The position numbers and the translations under genes are program-made. Of a stretch of 64,000 nt of DNA, positions 18,218 to 27,464 are shown piece after piece. Each line of letters begins with the position of its first letter. The first letter of the stretch is position 1. The notes under the pieces were generated by a model. That model was not told where the DNA came from and ran no database searches. It saw nothing but the letters and a program-made list of their open reading frames with translations. Origin of the DNA: Desulfobacula toluolica Tol2 (GTDB lineage Bacteria > Desulfobacterota > Desulfobacteria > Desulfobacterales > Desulfobacteraceae); contig NC_018645.1 of assembly GCF_000307105.1 (NCBI RefSeq), forward strand, positions 1,686,578-1,750,577, read 5' to 3'.

Positions 18218-21200
18218 ATGGATGCTGTACTCAAAGATTTTGATTTCAATATGTTTGAAGCCCAATGGAAAAAATTATCTGAAGAAAAACAAACTATTAT
18301 TGTCGAAATAGCAGAGCAGTTGGATCCAGCAGATGCAATTATAGCGGTTTTAGCAGGAATCACATCCTATCATTTTCATTTGAGGAACAATGCAAAGAGG
18401 AGCCTTGAGACCATTCAACATAAAATTCATGCTCTTTTAGCAGATCCATCAGATAAAGAGGGATTCTTGCAGGGCATGAAAGCATCCGCTTCAGTTTGTG
18501 CAAGGATCTGTGCTTATATTCGTCCCGGCCTGCACTTTAATGAACTCAGTTATTTTTTTACAAAATTGCTTGAATTTGAAGGTAAAGGGGCTTTTTTTGC
18601 TTACAGGCTTGTTTACAGGGGGCTTGTCTGCGTAAGTGACATGGAAAAAATCATTTCCAATGTTTCTGAGCATATGAAGCTTGCTTTTGTGGATCAATAT
18701 ATTCAAACCAGCCCAAGTGCCAGGTTAAAATTCGGATTGTCATTTAAAGGCATTTTAAGATCAATTCAGCATAGAAAGGCGGTTGTGGAATTTTATGCCG
18801 GCCTTTTTGACCGGAGAAGGGATGCAGACCCTATTTTATACAATATTAATGCCGGGTTAAGAGATCCGGATAAAATCATTTTCAATGAGATACAATCTCA
18901 GTCACCTGATATAAAAATTATGGGACTCAAAGCACTCTCCATGATGGTTAAAAAAATTTCCCCGGTTTTATTGATCAACATCTTGAAAGCAGATACCAAT
19001 GAAAACGTAAGGCTTGTAATCTATAAAATCATTGAAAATTCTTCAAAGGGGATGTATCCGGAGCTTTTTTGTCCGATTTTGGAAATTTTTTATGAGAGTG
19101 ATTTGCCGGAAGCCTTTGCCGCTTTCAAAGCGCTGCTTGTATCGGGAAAACTGCCGCCTTATGCCTTGATTGAACTTGTAAAGAAAAAATATCCCGCACT
19201 GATGCCGGTGATCATGATTGAAATATCAGAGTTGTCAAAAATTTCTTTTTTCATTATTCAGGATATTGCTTTGAATAAAGAAAAATATTTAAACGAGAAT
19301 TTTGATGTGAATCTTGCCTGTGTTCTGGGGATGATCAAAAAACGGCCGGAAAGGGTTGTCAATATATTAAACCGATATGGTATTGATTCCAAAGATTCTT
19401 TAAGATCGGATGTTGTCCAATTCATAGAAAAAATAAAACAGTTTCTCCATCTGGAAAAAAAAAGTATTGAAACTGAATTTGATTCTATCATCAGTTTGGC
19501 CAAAAAGAATTCAAAAACAAACAGGGGTTTTATACAAAAATTTTTTTTAAGCCCAAGTGAAAAAAAGATAGAAGCTCTTAAAAAGAATACTTTGCTGAAG
19601 TCGATTGATTTTAAAGATGAAGTAATACAAAATATCGACCTGTCTTGTTGTTCTTTTTTTTCCGTCTCTCTTTTCTTTTGTAAATGTAATATTCGTAATT
19701 GTGATTTTTCCAGGGCATCTTTTTTCAAGGCATTTTTTAAAAAAAGCCTTTTTTACAATGTTGATATGCACGAAACGGAATTTGACCGGGTTAATTTTGA
19801 TGACACCGTTTTTATAAATGTTAATGCACAGAACGCAACATTTAAGAATTGCAGTTTTCAAAATGTTTCTGTTTTTAATTGTAATTTTAATTGTGCGGAT
19901 ATGACGGATGCATCATTTTTGAATGCTGTTATCTCAAAAACCTCTTTTAACCGGACAAAAATTGCTGGTGCCTGTTTTGCTCATTCAAGAATTTCTGCAG
20001 TATCCTTCGTAGATTCAAACATTGAACAGGCTGATTTTTCAAATGTCTCTGCAAGGTTTTGCAGATTTCCTTCCGGTGCAGGGCTAATCGTTAAAACCCA
20101 AGATATGGATTATAATGCCAGAGAATTTCAAGTTTCTTTAAACGATATGCCAAAAATGGATAAAACCACGGTGGCTCAAATAAATATTTTGATTTTCAGT
20201 GAATTTATTCATTATGGTGAGAAAAAGTTTTTGAAACAAAATCAACTAAGCCTGCTGACAGCGTTTGATATTTTTAAGACCAAGCAAGCGGATTTATTTC
20301 AAATCATACCTTTTTTGCTTCATGAACATATTGAGTTTCAAGGCGTTTCAGGCATCAGTGATAAAACACCCCGTGGTATCTGCGATTATGTGCCGAGTTT
20401 TGAAACCCAAGAAGTTTTAAAAAAATATATAAGCATAGATAACATACCTGTCAGGCGGTGTAAAAATCATGCAATTGAAGGACTTTTTACCATTGGAAGC
20501 ATAGGGTCTATTGCCCAGACCTCAGAATCGGATATTGATTACTGGATCTGTATTAATGAGGATAACTTCACTGAAAAAGAACTTGATCTTTTAAAAAAGA
20601 AACTGAAAACAATCGAACATCTGGCCCTGTACGAATTTGACACTACGGTCATGTTTTTTCTGGTGGATATTATAAAAACAAAACATAATGATTTCGGGGA
20701 ATCAACATTTGAAAGCTCCGGTTCTGCCCAGACAAGACTTTTAAAAGAAGAATTTTACAGGACAATGATTTATGTTGCGGGGAAAATACCTCTTTGGTCT
20801 GTATTACCTACTGCAATCAGTATTAATTATTATAATACTATTTTAAATGAAATCTCAAATTTTTCAAAGTTTGTAAGATATATGGACTTAGGTGATATCC
20901 ATGCCATATCAACAAACGAATATTTTGGCGCGTCCATCTGGCAGATGTTTAAATGGCTGAAAAGCCCGTTTAAATCCGTGATCAAAATAGCTCTTCTTGA
21001 AAAATATATTTATGAGTATGGTAAAGAATCATTGCTTTGCAATAAGTATAAGGATGAATGGATGAATTCCGGCATCCATTTGCAGCTTGCCCAGAATGAT
21101 GCTTATTATATTTTGTTAAAGAATTTGATAAATTATTATCAGACAGCAAAAGATGAGTACTCGGTTAACCTTATGCTGACCTGTTTTTTCCTTAAGCTCG

Positions 21201-22087
21201 GCATTTCAAAAGAAGAGCAAATTGATAATACTGTGTTTGGCCTTAGAAAAATACTGCTGGAAAAATGTCTGATAAAATGGAGCTGGAAAAAAAATAAGAT
21301 ATTTTATATCGGAGGTTTCAAAACATGGCCTTATAGCGATATTGTAAAACTTTCGAACAGCATTAAAAAGTATATGAAAAAAAAACATGCAACAGTAAAA
21401 ACATTGTTTCAAGGCATGTTTCATGATCGGTCAAGAATCAGCCCTGAAGACCGGATAGTACTTGAGAGAAGGGTGAGTATTGAATTTTCAAAACAACCGG
21501 GCAAGGTTGATAAGATCCTTCTCATATCACAAAATGACAGGCATTTTCAGGGCTTGCATCTCAAATATATCAAAAGAAATGATACGATCGGGACTTGGGA
21601 GCTATTTAATAAAAATAAAAAATCGGTTTATCATAATGAAGAGTCTTTGATTAAAGCAAAAACCATTGAAGAAATTGGTGCATGGTTGATTAACAATAAC
21701 CTTTATAAAGAAACTGCTGTCGTTAATTTAATCCCTAATCCTACCTATGCAAGCTTTAATGATATCCGCAAACTTTATAAAACCATGTATGATTTTTTCA
21801 GTCCTGTATACAAAAAAGTCATCACTTTTGATCAGCTGTCGGAGGAAAAGGAAGTGATATACCTGTTTGTATCCATAAATTTTTATTCCCCTAGACAGCA
21901 ACAAAAGATAACTGAATATACGGCAGTTTATTTGAATTCATGGGGAGAAATATTTTGTAAATCATTTTATTCGGATCATGGTTTTTCAACAATGGAAGAA
22001 ACAAAAAAAGATCTCATGAACAGAATCGGCTTGGAAAGATTACCGGAAAATACAGTCTTTTATTTTTCAAAAGGAGCTGTAAGATAG
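18218..22087 (+). CDS. Class I adenylate cyclase fused to pentapeptide repeats
   Basis: A 1289-residue soluble protein. Residues 1-450 are alpha-helical and partly HEAT-like. Residues about 462-620 are a pentapeptide-repeat run (NCDFSRASF, NCNFNCADMTDASF). From about 690 onward the sequence matches the catalytic part of enterobacterial CyaA: IGSIGSIAQTSESDIDYW at 759-776 with the acidic pair Asp772/Asp774, GSAQTRLLKEEFYRT, and NEYFGASIWQMFKWLKSP. The last 250 residues are not recognised. It probably makes cyclic AMP from ATP; the N-terminal parts would be sensory or docking modules, which is inference. The ATG has only a weak GGAAAG upstream. It is divergent from parE and convergent with the LOG-family gene. 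Confidence 0.85.
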   Translation: MDAVLKDFDFNMFEAQWKKLSEEKQTIIVEIAEQLDPADAIIAVLAGITSYHFHLRNNAKRSLETIQHKIHALLADPSDKEGFLQGMKASASVCARICAYIRPGLHFNELSYFFTKLLEFEGKGAFFAYRLVYRGLVCVSDMEKIISNVSEHMKLAFVDQYIQTSPSARLKFGLSFKGILRSIQHRKAVVEFYAGLFDRRRDADPILYNINAGLRDPDKIIFNEIQSQSPDIKIMGLKALSMMVKKISPVLLINILKADTNENVRLVIYKIIENSSKGMYPELFCPILEIFYESDLPEAFAAFKALLVSGKLPPYALIELVKKKYPALMPVIMIEISELSKISFFIIQDIALNKEKYLNENFDVNLACVLGMIKKRPERVVNILNRYGIDSKDSLRSDVVQFIEKIKQFLHLEKKSIETEFDSIISLAKKNSKTNRGFIQKFFLSPSEKKIEALKKNTLLKSIDFKDEVIQNIDLSCCSFFSVSLFFCKCNIRNCDFSRASFFKAFFKKSLFYNVDMHETEFDRVNFDDTVFINVNAQNATFKNCSFQNVSVFNCNFNCADMTDASFLNAVISKTSFNRTKIAGACFAHSRISAVSFVDSNIEQADFSNVSARFCRFPSGAGLIVKTQDMDYNAREFQVSLNDMPKMDKTTVAQINILIFSEFIHYGEKKFLKQNQLSLLTAFDIFKTKQADLFQIIPFLLHEHIEFQGVSGISDKTPRGICDYVPSFETQEVLKKYISIDNIPVRRCKNHAIEGLFTIGSIGSIAQTSESDIDYWICINEDNFTEKELDLLKKKLKTIEHLALYEFDTTVMFFLVDIIKTKHNDFGESTFESSGSAQTRLLKEEFYRTMIYVAGKIPLWSVLPTAISINYYNTILNEISNFSKFVRYMDLGDIHAISTNEYFGASIWQMFKWLKSPFKSVIKIALLEKYIYEYGKESLLCNKYKDEWMNSGIHLQLAQNDAYYILLKNLINYYQTAKDEYSVNLMLTCFFLKLGISKEEQIDNTVFGLRKILLEKCLIKWSWKKNKIFYIGGFKTWPYSDIVKLSNSIKKYMKKKHATVKTLFQGMFHDRSRISPEDRIVLERRVSIEFSKQPGKVDKILLISQNDRHFQGLHLKYIKRNDTIGTWELFNKNKKSVYHNEESLIKAKTIEEIGAWLINNNLYKETAVVNLIPNPTYASFNDIRKLYKTMYDFFSPVYKKVITFDQLSEEKEVIYLFVSINFYSPRQQQKITEYTAVYLNSWGEIFCKSFYSDHGFSTMEETKKDLMNRIGLERLPENTVFYFSKGAVR

Positions 22088-22103
22088 GATTAAGATGGGG
22101 AAA

Positions 22104-22129
22104 GGGGAACAGATTTAAAATTTGTCCCC
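22104..22129. repeat. REP-like palindrome between convergent genes
   Basis: GGGGAACAGATTT and AAATTTGTCCCC form a stem of about ten pairs with one bulged A. The GGGGACAGATTT-type palindrome resembles bacterial REP sequences associated with RAYT transposases. No RAYT gene is in the window. It may end transcription of both neighbours. Confidence 0.5.
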
Positions 22130-22151
22130 CCTCTGTCATATAACATGCATG

Positions 22152-22826
22152 CTATATTATTGGTTCTTGATTAAAATCCACAACCACCTTGACGATTTCA
22201 TCCGGATCATCAAGGAGGTGAAAAAGGTTGAGATCTTTTTTTGAGATCATATTTTCTTTTAAAAGCTTGTCCTTTACCCATTGGATAAGACCTTCCCAGT
22301 ACTCGGTGCCCACAAGGATAATAGGGAATTTCCTGATCCGCTGAGTTTGAATCAGTGTTATTGTTTCAAACAATTCATCAAGGGTTCCAAAACCGCCCGG
22401 CAGAATGATATAGGCCTGGGCATATTTTAAAAACATCACTTTTCTTACAAAAAAATATTTAAATTCAATTTGAGTTGTTGCATATGGATTGGGTTTTTGT
22501 TCAAAGGGAAGAGTGATATTCAAGCCGATCGAATCTGCATTTTCTGTTGCCGCGCCCTTGTTGGCCGCCTCCATAATCCCACCCCCACCGCCGGTAATAA
22601 CCGAATATCCGTTTTTAGCAAATACTGCGGCCAGGTTTTCGGCTTTTTTATAATACGGGTGGTCGCAATCGGTTCTGGCAGATCCGAAAATAGATACTGC
22701 AGGTCCTATATCATGCAGCGAGTCAATTCCTTCAACAAATTCCCCCATAATTTTAAACAAACGCCAGGATTCGCCTGTTTTAAAATCATTAATGGGGTAT
22801 TTTCCGTTAACAGGGTATTTTTCCAT
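22152..22826 (-). CDS. LOG family protein (TIGR00730, Rossmann fold)
   Basis: A 224-residue cytoplasmic protein of the LOG/YgdH family, whose members hydrolyse purine or cytokinin nucleoside 5'-monophosphates to base and ribose phosphate. The nucleotide site GGGGGIMEAANKGA and the catalytic motif LPGGFGTLDELFETIT are both present, with VSIFGSART before them. I use the ATG at 22824-22826; an in-frame TTG would add 23 residues but has a poorer context. The true substrate in bacteria such as this one is uncertain. It stands alone, convergent with the cyclase and divergent from ptsH. Confidence 0.88.
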   Translation of the reverse strand: MEKYPVNGKYPINDFKTGESWRLFKIMGEFVEGIDSLHDIGPAVSIFGSARTDCDHPYYKKAENLAAVFAKNGYSVITGGGGGIMEAANKGAATENADSIGLNITLPFEQKPNPYATTQIEFKYFFVRKVMFLKYAQAYIILPGGFGTLDELFETITLIQTQRIRKFPIILVGTEYWEGLIQWVKDKLLKENMISKKDLNLFHLLDDPDEIVKVVVDFNQEPII

Positions 22827-23035
22827 TTTGATAATTCCAATAACTTCTTTGTCTTTAAATCCAATTGTATTGTGGGAACTGGTAAACTTAAACAATATGT
22901 GCTATTTTAACCTTTAAATCAAGGGCCTATCATATATAAATTTAACTGTCAATTATAAGCCTTTTCCCTTACATTGACATTTTAAGGGGAAAGATATAAT
23001 AAAAAAGAAAATTTTTTTTCAAAGAAAGAACAATA

Positions 23036-23317
23036 TTGAAGAATAGTGAAATAATTACTCGTAAAACATTGGTTAAAAATGAACTTGGAATGCACGCAAG
23101 ACCCGCATCCAAAATCGCACAAATGGCTGAGCTGGCTCAATCCGACATTTGGCTTTGTGCAAACTCAACAAAGGTTGATGCAACAAGTATCATTGATATA
23201 TTAACCCTGTGTGCTGTGAAAGGAACCCGGATTGTGATTGAAATCGAAAATCAGGAAGATATGGTGATTCTTGATCGGATTGTTGATTTTTTTGAAACCG
23301 GTTTTGGAGAAATATAA
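23036..23317 (+). CDS. ptsH: Phosphocarrier protein HPr
   Basis: Receives phosphate from enzyme I on a histidine. It has 93 residues, with the phosphorylated His20 in LGMHARPASK and a serine at 51 (DATSIIDIL) where HPr kinase acts in other bacteria. The only in-frame start is TTG, preceded by a purine-rich AAAGAAAG. It is followed 3 bp later by ptsI. No sugar-specific EII gene is visible, so the pair may serve a regulatory or mannose-type PTS elsewhere in the genome. Confidence 0.93.
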   Translation: MKNSEIITRKTLVKNELGMHARPASKIAQMAELAQSDIWLCANSTKVDATSIIDILTLCAVKGTRIVIEIENQEDMVILDRIVDFFETGFGEI

Positions 23318-23320
23318 AAG

Positions 23321-25096
23321 ATGGTCATTTCAAAGTCACGTCAGATAATTATAAAAGGAATCAGCGGGTCACCCGGTATCTGCATCGGTAAGGCATATAT
23401 CGTTGACAAAGAAGGTGTCAACCTCATTAAGCGGTATCCAGTAAGTGACGCACTGGTGCCAAAAGAGATAGACCGGTTCAAGCAGGCTGTTTTAAAAGCA
23501 AAAAACGACCATGCCAAGATCATTGAGGCCCTTGATGATGATATTGGTGAAAATTTGAATATCCTTGAAACACATATGGTTCTGTTTAAGGATAAAATGC
23601 TGTATGGCAAAACCATTGATATTATTACCAGTGAAAAGATCAATGCGGAATGGGCCTTGAGAAAAGTATCAAGAAAAGTCAAAGCCATGTTTCAGCAGAT
23701 TGATGACAAATATCTGCAGGCCAGGGTAAATGATATTGTTCAGGTTTCAGACAAGATTATGTCATATTTGATTGGTGCCCAGGACATTAAGATTTCCGAT
23801 ATAAACAAGCGTGTGATTATTGTTGCACATGATTTGTCTCCTGCGGATGCCAGTCAGATACAGCTTGAGAGAATAAAAGGGTTTGTTACCGACCGTGGCG
23901 GAAAAGATTCTCATACAAGTATTGTTGCCAAATCATTAAAAATTCCTTCTGTGCTGGGACTGGGCCGGGCAACAATCAATGTTAAAAATGATGATATTTT
24001 AATTGTTGACGGTTCTTCCGGAACTTTGATCATAAACCCGGATGAAGACACTCTTTTTGAATATGAAGCCCGCCTGGCAAGGTTTGAAGAATACAGGGCA
24101 GGTTTGGAAAGAGAGAGTCATCTTCCGGCTGTCACTAAAGACGGATTTTTTTTAAACCTTATGGCCAACATTGAGCTTGTAGAAGAAGTTGTTGCAGTCA
24201 AAGACTACGGGGCAATAGACATAGGTCTTTTCCGGACCGAATTTTTATACCTTGATTTAAAAAGGTTCCCGACCGAGGATGAACTCTTATGTAAATACAA
24301 GGAACTTGTCGAATTAATGAGTCCGCAGAGCGTAACCATCCGGACACTTGATATTAATGGAGACAAGGTTAATCCATATTTATCAACGGTTGAAGAGGCT
24401 AACCCTTCTTTAGGGTTGCGGGCAGTAAGGTTCTGTCTTGAGAATGAGGATATCTTTATTACGCAGTTGAAAGCCATTTTAAGGGCGGCAGCCTTTGGAA
24501 ATATCAAATTGCTGATTCCGATGATTTCTTGTGTCGAAGAAATTATTCAGGTCAAACAGGTTATCAATAAAGCAATCCTTGAACTTGACCATGAAGATAA
24601 AATTTTTAATAAGGATATTCCTCTTGGCATTATGATTGAGGTGCCGTCTGCAGTCATTATGGCTGAACACCTTGCCGATCATGTAGATTTTTTCAGCATT
24701 GGAACAAATGATCTGATTCAATATTCCATGGCGATCGACAGGCGCAACAGGCGGGTAGCGCATCTATACCAGGCATTGAATCCGGCGGTGTTAAAAATGA
24801 TTAAAATGACCTATGACGCTGCAAAGAAAAAAGGTATAGATCTGGTAATGTGTGGAGAGATGGCAGGTGATCCAATTAATCTGCCTGTTCTTGTGGGTAT
24901 GGGATTGTCAAATTTTTCCATGAACCCTGCTTCCATTCCGGCAGTTAAAAAATTGATTCGTGAACTTGATGCACAAAAGGCTGAAAAGAACGTAAAAGAA
25001 ATTATGAAATTCAATACTGTGCAAGAAATATCGGATTTTATTTTAAAGGAATATAAAGATATCCTCCCTTTTCGAGAGACGGATGAAAACCTATGA
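23321..25096 (+). CDS. ptsI: Phosphoenolpyruvate-protein phosphotransferase (enzyme I)
   Basis: Transfers phosphate from PEP to HPr. It has 591 residues: N-terminal HPr-binding helices, the swivelling phosphohistidine domain with His198 in GGKDSHTSIVAKS, and the C-terminal PEP barrel with LFRTEFLYLD, the stretch FFSIGTNDLIQYSMAIDR and VMCGEMAGDP. There is no GAF domain, so it is ordinary enzyme I rather than the PtsP form. GGAG from the end of ptsH serves the ATG. The last 4 bp (ATGA) overlap smpB. Confidence 0.95.
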   Translation: MVISKSRQIIIKGISGSPGICIGKAYIVDKEGVNLIKRYPVSDALVPKEIDRFKQAVLKAKNDHAKIIEALDDDIGENLNILETHMVLFKDKMLYGKTIDIITSEKINAEWALRKVSRKVKAMFQQIDDKYLQARVNDIVQVSDKIMSYLIGAQDIKISDINKRVIIVAHDLSPADASQIQLERIKGFVTDRGGKDSHTSIVAKSLKIPSVLGLGRATINVKNDDILIVDGSSGTLIINPDEDTLFEYEARLARFEEYRAGLERESHLPAVTKDGFFLNLMANIELVEEVVAVKDYGAIDIGLFRTEFLYLDLKRFPTEDELLCKYKELVELMSPQSVTIRTLDINGDKVNPYLSTVEEANPSLGLRAVRFCLENEDIFITQLKAILRAAAFGNIKLLIPMISCVEEIIQVKQVINKAILELDHEDKIFNKDIPLGIMIEVPSAVIMAEHLADHVDFFSIGTNDLIQYSMAIDRRNRRVAHLYQALNPAVLKMIKMTYDAAKKKGIDLVMCGEMAGDPINLPVLVGMGLSNFSMNPASIPAVKKLIRELDAQKAEKNVKEIMKFNTVQEISDFILKEYKDILPFRETDENL

Positions 25097-25557
25097 ACTC
25101 AGAATATATTAAACTCATTGCAACCAATAAAAAAGCCCGGCACAACTATTCCATTGAATCAGAATATGAAGCGGGAATCGTTCTGGTCGGGACTGAAGTT
25201 AAATCTATCCGGGAAGGACGAGTCAGTTTTCAGGATGCGTACGCAGATATTAAAAATGGTGAAATTTTTTTAAGACAATTACATATCTCACCATACAAAT
25301 ATGCATACTACAGCAACCATGAATCATTGAGAACGCGAAAGTTGCTGCTTCATGGATATGAGATTAGAAAACTTTGGTCAAAAATTAAAGAAAAGGGATA
25401 TACCCTGGTCCCGTTGAAGATATATTTTAAAAACGATAAAATTAAGGTTCTCATTGGTCTTGGCCGAGGCAAAAAATTATTTGACAAGCGGGAAAGCATC
25501 AAGAAAAAAGATATGAAGCGAGATCTTGACAGGGAAAGAAAAAAAGAATCCTTTTAG
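25093..25557 (+). CDS. smpB: SsrA-binding protein SmpB
   Basis: Binds tmRNA and delivers it to stalled ribosomes for trans-translation. The 154 residues show NKKARHNYSIESEYEAGI, LVGTEVKSIREGRVSFQDAY and the basic C-terminal tail (KKLFDKRESIKKKDMKRDL) that enters the empty mRNA channel. The start overlaps the ptsI stop by 4 bp. Its RNA partner ssrA is 7.8 kb away on the opposite strand, and the island between them may have separated a once closer pair. Confidence 0.96.
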   Translation: MNSEYIKLIATNKKARHNYSIESEYEAGIVLVGTEVKSIREGRVSFQDAYADIKNGEIFLRQLHISPYKYAYYSNHESLRTRKLLLHGYEIRKLWSKIKEKGYTLVPLKIYFKNDKIKVLIGLGRGKKLFDKRESIKKKDMKRDLDRERKKESF

Positions 25558-25729
25558 CAAAGAAACCCTGTGCCATAGCAAAGTTGCTCAGGATTATTTC
25601 CAGGACAGAAGGGGAGTCGGCAAGCTGCTACAGCTTTAAAAAACGGATAAAAGATAAAAAATGATGCAAAAAGGCAGTATTGTTTTAAAGATATTTTTTT
25701 GTATAACTACTTGAATTTGCGAATAAAAA

Positions 25730-25743
25730 TGGTGGAGGCGGCG
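25730..25743 (-). repeat. att-like duplicate of the ssrA 3' end
   Basis: Read on the minus strand it is CGCCGCCTCCACCA, identical to the last 14 bases of ssrA with the encoded CCA. The flanking sequence differs at once on both sides, as expected at a recombination core. Confidence 0.5.
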
Positions 25744-26049
25744 TCCATCCAAAAGGTTGATAATTACCTTTGAAAACAAATAGTTAAAAACTATATTCGA
25801 TTAAAATACCGTCAAGTTTTTTTTATTCTAAATGATTTTATGTTAAGGTTTTAGCTCAAAAATAGACATAAAACTCTCCTCAATTTTATTCACCTCCAGA
25901 AAAGACTTCGTAGATTAATTAAAAACAGGGCCTCCACCATCAACCTTGCAAAAAAAAATTGAAGACTAAGGGATAGTCCGGGGTGTTTTTGATCTCGGAA
26001 TCCCTTCTTAATAGGCAGAACAAGTCCGGGTTATCCAAATATTTTCAGT

Positions 26050-26163
26050 ATGAAAAAAAATAAACTTTTATATACAATTTTTGAAAATGAATTTCATGGC
26101 TGGAAATTAAAAATTGGAGATACCAGATATTGTGGTGAGCGTTTCTATAAAAAAAAATCATGA
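26050..26163 (+). CDS. Possible 37-residue small protein or coding fossil
   Basis: ATG to TGA frame reading MKKNKLLYTIFENEF and later GWKLKIGDTRYCGERF. The composition looks protein-like rather than random, but no ribosome site precedes it and it lies in a decayed region, so it may be the tail of a lost gene. I do not recognise it. Confidence 0.2.
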   Translation: MKKNKLLYTIFENEFHGWKLKIGDTRYCGERFYKKKS

Positions 26164-26416
26164 CTTCACGTTAGAGTACTCAGTCCCACCTTGAATAAGG
26201 GACTCGGAATAAAATAATCACCCCAGTTGTTTTAGCCAAAAGATAACAACCTTTTTTGATTTTGGCTACAATTACAGCTTGGATTTACCAATCCAAATAG
26301 AATGGTACGTTTTATTGTTTCCAAGCCCCTAAAAGCACCAAATAATAAAGCAAGCACTCTTTTCCTATCCTTGAAGCTCTCTATTCAACTAAATATTTAT
26401 TCAAAAAATTAAAATA

Positions 26417-26451
26417 AAAAAACCTATTTTTTTTCAAAAATAGGTTTTTTT
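26417..26451. terminator. Strong bidirectional intrinsic terminator
   Basis: AAACCTATTTT pairs with AAAATAGGTTT around a short T-rich loop. It is followed by a run of seven Ts on the plus strand and preceded by A-rich sequence, so it can act on both strands. It isolates the binding-protein fossil from upstream transcription. Confidence 0.8.
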
Positions 26452-26518
26452 AACGATTTACATGTGAAACTTGGAGTGATATAAAAATTAAAATTCTCAA
26501 TTCTAAAGGAGATTTCCG

Positions 26519-27450
26519 ATGCTCACTATTAACATATTAGGGTTTTCTCCTTTATATGCTTTCAGGAAAATATCGCTACTCTTGTTTTTACTGTTTTTCA
26601 CACTTTTCTTTTCTCCAACATGTTTGTATTGCGAAACAAACGATTTAAAAAGAATGACTGCAGAACAAACGGTCATTAAAAAAAAGCGGCTTCAAACCAT
26701 TATCGTGGATAATTATTATCCATATAGTTTTGTAAATGAAGCAGGACAACTGGATGGTTTCAGCGTTGATCTGATTAAAGCCGTAATCAAGGCCATGTAC
26801 CTGGAACTTGATATCCAGGTTGATGATTGGGATAAAGCTCAAGACAGTCTGAAAATCGGGGCAATTGATCTTCTGCCCATGATGGCCTATTCCAAGGTCA
26901 GGGATCAATATTTTGATTTCTCAGTGCCTCATACCATTGCCTTTGATGCTTTTTTTACAAGAAAAAATACAAAAAAATAGAGTTCGCAAATGATTTTTAC
27001 AACCAAACCATTATCATTATGAAACAGGACCAGGCCCATAATTATCTACAGTCTATTGATTTCATATCACCACCAACTGATCCTGATTGAAAGCATACCC
27101 GAGGCACTTAAACTGCTGTCGTCCGGATAGGGTGGGTCGCCTTTATTCCTAAGGTAGTGGGGCTTGTCTCTATTAAGAAAATGGATTTAACCAATCTTGA
27201 AATATCACCGATTTTCATACATGATTACAACAGGCCTTTTAGTTTTGCAGTTACAGAAGGGAACCAGATGCTTTTGGGACTGCTAATCCAGGGATTGTTC
27301 ATGGTTAAAGAAACAGGCCAGTACCGAACTATATTCAAAAAATGGTTTAGGACTTATGACCCTGCCGAGATGTCTAATAGTTCAGATCCTGAAATATTTT
27401 ATCTGTTGGGTGGTTGGTTTTATATTACTTTGCGGCGTATTGGTATTATG
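26519..27450 (+). pseudogene. Frameshifted family 3 solute-binding protein gene (sensor kinase fossil)
   Basis: A strong AAAGGAGA precedes the ATG. The first 153 codons give a signal peptide and the start of an SBP family 3 domain (DNYYPYSFVNEAGQLDGFSVDLIK, quoted in part: PYSFVNEAGQLDGFSVDL). After the TAG at 26978 the homology continues in other frames: NQTIIIMKQDQAHNYLQ, then LIESIPEALKLLSSG, then VAFIPKVVGLVSIKKM through IFKKWF, ending in a membrane helix. At least three lesions are needed to explain this. The downstream half is lost where it meets the 3' end of the opposite-strand kinase. The layout resembles the N-terminus of an SBP-type hybrid kinase like the split gene nearby. Confidence 0.8.
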
Positions 27451-27464
27451 GTCCCTTTCCTTTT

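Larger units (their letters stand above)
25558..26416. other. Long gene-poor stretch at the left side of the island
   Basis: 860 bp without a convincing gene. It holds the ssrA-end duplicate at 25730, an inverted partial copy of the same word (GCCTCCACCA at 25930-25939), an inverted repeat AGTCCC/GGGACT near 26190-26210, AGCCAAAA/TTTTGGCT near 26233-26268, and one short frame at 26050. It ends in a strong terminator, so a non-coding transcript here is possible. The base composition is very AT-rich and the content looks like decayed inserted DNA. Confidence 0.5.

Noticed and set aside
25600-25640. AGCTGCTACAGC near the smpB end resembles part of the ssrA tag region
   Set aside because: Only a dozen bases match, the surrounding tmRNA structure is missing, and the short word is self-complementary and common.
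26281-26299. GGATTTACCAATCCAAATA matches the inner end of the IS at 31136-31154 with one mismatch
   Set aside because: The words are partly palindromic, the flanks do not match and the terminal ACTCGATGATCC is absent, so it is not evidence for a second IS copy.
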